Assembly: GCA_051294375.1 (NCBI GenBank)
Contig: CM119263.1
Location: 13,316,199 to 13,380,198, forward strand
Source of the DNA: Paraspadella gotoi
Taxonomy: Eukaryota > Chaetognatha
DNA: 64,000 nucleotides
Reading direction: 5' to 3'
In this document: positions 59,461-64,000 of the stretch, piece by piece
How positions within the stretch are numbered: the first letter of the stretch is position 1
How the letters are laid out: every line of letters starts with the position of its first letter
Made by a program: the position numbers and the translations under genes
Notes under the pieces: model-generated
Told to the model about the DNA's origin: nothing
The model's database searches: none
Seen by the model: the letters and a program-made list of their open reading frames with translations, nothing else

Positions 59461-59522
59461 AAAAAACTAGATACAATAAAGAGAAAAAAAACAATGAAGA
59501 AAGAAAGAAATAAAGAAAAAAT

Positions 59523-59524
<2 letters not shown>

Positions 59525-59607
<83 letters not shown>

Positions 59608-59608
59608 A
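59525..59608 (+). repeat. (GAAA)n microsatellite
   Basis: About 21 GAAA units, the reverse complement of the (CTTT)n array at 58986-59080. Confidence 0.97.
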
Positions 59609-59711
59609 ATAGATAAATAAAGAAAGAGAAAACGAAAAAGGGAATCTTTTCTGTTTCTTTTTTCTCTCGAGGCAGACGATGATGAGTCAGCTGAGGTGGA
59701 GGAAGAGGAGG

Positions 59712-59824
<113 letters not shown>

Positions 59825-60440
59825 GTAAAAAAGGGAAGAAAGCAGATTAGAAGGCAACGGAGGATTGTCTTTGTTTATTGCCTCAAAGCAAAAGCGACAA
59901 TTAGAAAGTAAATCTTGCGCGGCGAAGAAGGAAGTGGAAAAAGAAAGGAAAAGAAAAAAAAAGGAAAAGAGGAAGAAAAAAAATGGGAGAAAGAAAAAAA
60001 AATGAGCAATTGATTTTTACGTGAAGCGGTTTCGAGAGCTGCCGTTGTCTTTGGCTTTTTCTCTTTAAATCTTTCCGTTCTCTTTTTTCTTTCTTTTTTT
60101 CTTTTTTTTCTTTCTTTTTTCATTTCTTTTCAACTCTGGTTAAGATCTTTGTTCTCTCAGCCAAGAGGAAGAAGAAAAAAGTCTGTCTTCATCGGCAAGT
60201 CAGTCTCCGATGTTTACACTCGAACGATCTGCGTTCGAGCACAACGTATTTCTTAATTGGTTCACTGTAACTCGTTCCCCAATGATTCACTTTGCTTTTT
60301 ACATTTTTTTCTTTAGTGCGTCTTTCCTCTTCCCACAGTTTCTGATATGCAATCTCATTATATGTTTCTTTTACTTCTGGCATATTTTAAATTCATATAA
60401 ACTTCAACGACATCTCCGTTGACGTTTTAAAACATTAGTG
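59825..60440. other. spacer, no gene seen
   Basis: Purine-rich at 59930-60000, pyrimidine-rich at 60060-60130, then unique AT-rich DNA. Open frames at 60189-60422 lack supporting signals. Confidence 0.5.
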
Positions 60441-60757
60441 CATCGATTCATTCTCTTTCTCTTATCATCTCTCTCTCTCTCTCTCCGTTTCCCATTTTCT
60501 TCCTTCATTCCTCATTTTCTTTCCCTTCTCTTTTTCCTCTCTCCTCCCTCGTTAATATCTCCCTTCCCCCTTTCCCTCCTCCTTCCCCTCGTTTTCCTTT
60601 GGCCCAAATTGATCCCAAGTTTCCAATTTTGTCGACTCACGTGCGAGACCTCCTTCCAACCTTCCGCTTCTTCGAGTCTCTTCTTCCTCTTCATTTTATC
60701 ACACTTTGTTTTTCGCTTTTCGATTCCCCCCCCTTTTCCTTTCTTTTCCCTTTACTC

Positions 60758-60880
<123 letters not shown>

Positions 60881-60959
60881 TCTTTTTATTTTCCTTCTTC
60901 CAATTTCCTATGACTTTCTTTTTCTCTCATCTATTCTCTATCTTTTTATTTGTCTCTAG

Positions 60960-61290
60960 TACCTTCCACCCTGGTTCATTATTTTTTTTTATACAAAAGA
61001 ATAATTTTATTATCCTACAGTCAACAACCATAATTTAATTCTACTTTTAGTAGCTCGCGTGGAGAGTGGCGAGCTAATCAATATAAAATTAATCATAAAT
61101 GAATAATTTGGCAAAACATTTAAAATCAGTATTTAATTTTAAGCAGTAGACTGAAGTAGTACATGCCAAGAAATACAATCAGAATGAACTTCTCGTAGCT
61201 CTATGAAATGTCTCTCTTATCTACCAGTGAATTCGATTAATTTAAAAGTCCCATAATTTTAAAGTAAAAAGCATTCTCTTGTCTCGTCTT
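60960..61290. other. AT-rich spacer with several TAAT cores
   Basis: Includes GAGCTAATCAATATAAAATTAATCATAA-type DNA near 61070-61098 (short homeodomain-type cores). No gene is seen. Confidence 0.4.
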
Positions 61291-61299
61291 CGAATCGCG

Positions 61300-61510
61300 C
61301 CTCTCGTTGACCCATCCCCAAAGCGGCGCCTTCCGTCGCAGCATCTGCGCGATGGCGCCAACGGAACAAGTCGGGTGGCGGCGCCTCGTGGTCGAAAGAA
61401 GGTTTAGACGGTGACCGCGATGGAGGGGCGGAGATGGAAAGGATTAATGGTCGACGAAAAAAGGGGCGTCATCGTCGTCGTCGTCGTCGTCGTTTGGGTG
61501 AGTCAGGTGT
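61300..61510 (+). promoter_or_regulatory. GC-rich island with ATGGCG and a strong donor, possible first exon
   Basis: CpG-rich DNA with GCGATGGCGCC at 61350-61360. An ATG at 61352 opens only 20 codons (MAPTEQVGWRRLVVERRFRR). A second ATG at 61420 opens MEGRRWKGLMVDEKRG followed by a Val run from a CGT array (61470-61492), and ends at TGG|GTGAGT (61498), a strong 5' splice site. This is consistent with a promoter and first exon of a gene to the right, but no matching acceptor or second exon was found. Unspliced, the 61420 frame runs to 61686 with a Lys/Arg-rich end. Confidence 0.28.
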
Positions 61511-61689
61511 GTGAACGTGAGTCAGTCAACCGAGTGAGCATTCCTCGAACGTCAAAGAAACGAAAAAAATTGAAGAGGTCGATAACAACAACGACGAGGG
61601 TCGTGGGTCAGGTTTTAGAAAAAAAGAGAAAAAAGGAAGACAAAGATAAAGTGGAACTTGAGAAGCGACGCCGAAATATGAATTAATTA

Positions 61690-62008
<319 letters not shown>

Positions 62009-62245
62009 AGGGAGCGAAAGTGACTTTGACAGACAAGAAAAGGGAGGAAGAGAAAAGAAAAGGGTTCTTCCTCGGATAATGAAGGAAACGAAGAGACAAA
62101 GAAAGTGGAATCCTTCCTTTTTTTTTCCTTCTTTATCTTTCTTTTTTTCTCTCTCTCTTCTTTTCTTATTTTTTTCTTCCTTTTTTTTCGCCGCGAAGAC
62201 GAACGAGGCGTCGGTGGTTGTTTGTCTTTGTCACGGCGATTCCGG

Positions 62246-62292
62246 TCACGTGACGAGATTTCGGGTCACGTGATGAAATTTTGCTCACGTGA
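62246..62292. promoter_or_regulatory. three evenly spaced TCACGTGA E-boxes
   Basis: TCACGTGA occurs at 62246-62253, 62266-62273 and 62285-62292, spaced 20 and 19 bases (about two helical turns), in a short CpG-containing segment. The octamer is the preferred site class of bHLH-leucine-zipper proteins of the USF/MITF/TFEB type. Which factor binds is not known from sequence. Confidence 0.5.
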
Positions 62293-62309
62293 TCTCGCGC
62301 TCGGGGAAG

Positions 62310-62540
62310 AAGAACTTCGAAAAAAAATAGCGAGGAGAGAGAGAAAGAGAAAGAGAAGAGGTGACGAGACGACCTGGTGAGGATGAGTGAGTGAATAACG
62401 TAAGGACCGGCGCCCAGGCGAGGAACGTAACGGCGAACTCACCAGGGAAAAATTCACTATCACTTCCGTGAGCTCGATGAAGGTCAGATCGTTTCCTCAC
62501 TTGTCCTAGGATAATTTACGGCTTAATAGGAGTTAATATT
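62310..62540. other. spacer downstream of the E-box cluster
   Basis: Mixed composition with a short GA-rich part (62335-62360). No start codon or exon is evident. Confidence 0.4.
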
Positions 62541-63205
62541 GGTAGGAATGGTTTCCACAATATTTCTACGGTTACTTCGGCTGACACGGCATAATCAAAG
62601 TCAGTTGCCGTTGTAATTTATTTTTCATTTTAGATTTTTCTGGCAAGAATAAAGAACAAAAAAGTAAAAAGTTAACATTGTAGGGAATGGTTCTATATTT
62701 CTACGTTTACTTCGCTGACACGGCATAATCAAAGTCAGTTCCGTTGTATTATTTTTTCATTTTAGATTTTTCTGGCGAACAAATAAGGACACAAAAAAGT
62801 AAAAAAGTTAACATTGTAGGAATGGTTCCAATATTTCTACGTTACTTCGCTGACACGGCATAATCAAAGTCAGTTCCGTTATATTTTTTTTTCATTTTAG
62901 ATTTTTCTGGCAAGAATAAAGAACAAAAAAGTAAAAAAGTTAACATTGTAGGGAATGGTTCCAATATTTTTACGTTACTACGCTGACACGGCATAATCAA
63001 AGTCAGTTCCGTTATATTATTTTTTCATTTTAGATTTTTCTGGCAAGAATAAAGAACAAAAAAGGAAAAAAGTTAACATTGTAGGGAATGGTTCCAATAT
63101 TTCTACATTACTTTGCTGACTCGGCATAATCAAAGTTAGTTCCGTTATATTATTTTTTTCACTTTAGATTTTTCTGGCAAGAATAACGAACAAAAAAGTA
63201 AATAC
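62540..63205 (+). repeat. 133-135 bp tandem repeat, five units
   Basis: The landmark GGCATAATCAAAGT(C/T)AGTT begins at 62588, 62722, 62857, 62990 and 63123, giving periods of 134, 135, 133 and 133. Each unit also has a pyrimidine tract ending in TTTTAG, TTTTTCTGGC, a run of AAAAAAGTAAA and GTTAACATTGTAG. Within the landmark, CTGAC and GTCAG can pair across 14 bases. Units 1 and 2 carry extra bases, consistent with read errors. No coding frame is shared. Probably a satellite or minisatellite. Confidence 0.9.
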
Positions 63206-63360
63206 TAATTTTTTTTTAAATTAAAGATAAATAAATAATAAGTTAGAAAATATTGGAATAAAAGATATAAAAAGAAAAAAAATCGTTGTCCAAACTAAAA
63301 AGATATAAAAAGGAACAAAAGAAAAAAATCACAAAAACACTTAGGCTTCTCACCTACAAA
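63205..63360. other. AT-rich spacer
   Basis: AT-rich, with nothing recognised. Confidence 0.6.
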
Positions 63361-63364
63361 AACT

Positions 63365-63590
63365 TTCATTTCATCTTCAAGATGGCGGAAGAGTATCTCG
63401 AGATGGAAGCGAAATTTCCGCACTTTTTGGCGCCATCGACGCTTTAAAAAAACAGTTTTGAGCGCAAGAGAAAAAGATGGCGCGAGCGACAACGTGCGAC
63501 GAGCGTGCGAACTTGTGCCCTTGCGCGAGAGCGCCAGCGTGCTCCAGACGAGGGGGAAGGCGCACGTGTAAACAGAGAATTGAATAAAGT
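63365..63590 (+). promoter_or_regulatory. YY1/Pho-type motif cluster with two tiny ORFs
   Basis: AAGATGGCGG at 63380-63388, GGCGCCATC at 63430-63438 and AAGATGGCGCG at 63474-63484 are YY1/Pho-like sites (AAGATGGCGGC class), two forward and one reverse. A CACGTG lies near 63564. The first ATG (63382-63447) encodes 21 residues, MAEEYLEMEAKFPHFLAPST plus Leu. The second (63477-63587) encodes 36 residues with a Cys/Arg-rich composition. The cluster suits a housekeeping-type promoter. The tiny frames may be upstream ORFs or chance. Confidence 0.4.
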
Positions 63591-63755
63591 TATTGTGAAG
63601 CAGATGATGAGCTGAAAGAGAGGGAGAGGGAGAGAGAGAGGGAGTGGAGGATTGTGAAAAATATGGAAAGCCAAAGGACGAGGGAGGGAGAAAATGAAAA
63701 AAAAAAGATTGAGAGCTAGATTTTTCAAAAGGAAAAGAGCCAGAGGGGGGAGATG

Positions 63756-63865
<110 letters not shown>

Positions 63866-64000
63866 ATTCGATTAGAAAACTAGGGTCTCGTTTTCTTCCC
63901 TTTCAAGATAGTAGAATGTTATTCTCAATTTTGGGATTTGAGCAGAAGAGAATTCGAGGATTCGGGGATTTTCTTTCCACGATTTCCTTTGAACGAAGGA

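Noticed and set aside
62540-63205. Possible array of small RNA genes in the 133-135 bp repeat
   Set aside because: No pol III A/B boxes, no terminator run placed consistently at a unit end, and no stable unit-long fold was seen by eye.

Overview
The window is eukaryotic, nuclear and almost entirely non-coding. It contains spliceable intron/exon borders, long AT-rich spacers, TATA-box and poly(A)-signal candidates, and a very high density of (GA)n/(CT)n, (GAAA)n/(CTTT)n and (GAC)n/(GTC)n simple repeats. It has no bacterial-style operons, rRNA, complete tRNA genes or CRISPR arrays. The most economical guess is an invertebrate metazoan, perhaps an arthropod such as a crustacean. That guess rests on repeat style and gene structure only, not on an identified marker gene.

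The sequence is a draft assembly. There are 15 runs of N, and seven of them (3116, 10040, 15668, 20888, 42111, 46177, 46945) are exactly 25 N long. The flanks of five of these contain duplicated sequence, often with insertion-rich errors. That pattern fits long-read gap filling that extended both flanks past each other.

Layout. 1-18.5 kb: AT-rich spacer, simple repeats and short GC-rich islands, with a few weak ORFs. Around 17.1-17.7 kb is a convergent pair of small ORFs, one with a 6-residue repeat and one with a hydrophobic leader. 19.9-22 kb: a ~1 kb unit present on both sides of a 25-N gap. 22.5-23.7 kb: the best coding evidence, a terminal exon encoding a Gly/His/Pro-rich tail like those of transcriptional regulators, followed by an AT-rich probable 3' UTR. 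27-56.6 kb: a highly redundant region in which block A (~4.7 kb) occurs up to three times plus a fragment, and block B (~4.2 kb) occurs twice forward, once inverted and once as a fragment. A bridging segment at 51.7-52.3 kb shows that the end of A joins the start of B. The real locus is therefore probably about 27.0-27.7 kb, then the 34.9-36.9 kb segment, then A, then B, then 56.6 kb, and much of the remaining ~18 kb is assembly redundancy. 56.6-64 kb: spacers, microsatellites, a 133-135 bp tandem array, three evenly spaced TCACGTGA sites, and two GC-rich islands with ATGGCG start-like motifs.

The most interesting biology is inside block B. It holds a TATA box, a start codon, a perfect GTAAGT donor, a 206-bp intron and a phase-matched second exon, together giving an unrecognised 65-residue protein. 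Each assembly copy breaks one of the two exons, so ordinary annotation would miss it. I do not see evidence for a new defence, mobile or multi-gene system.
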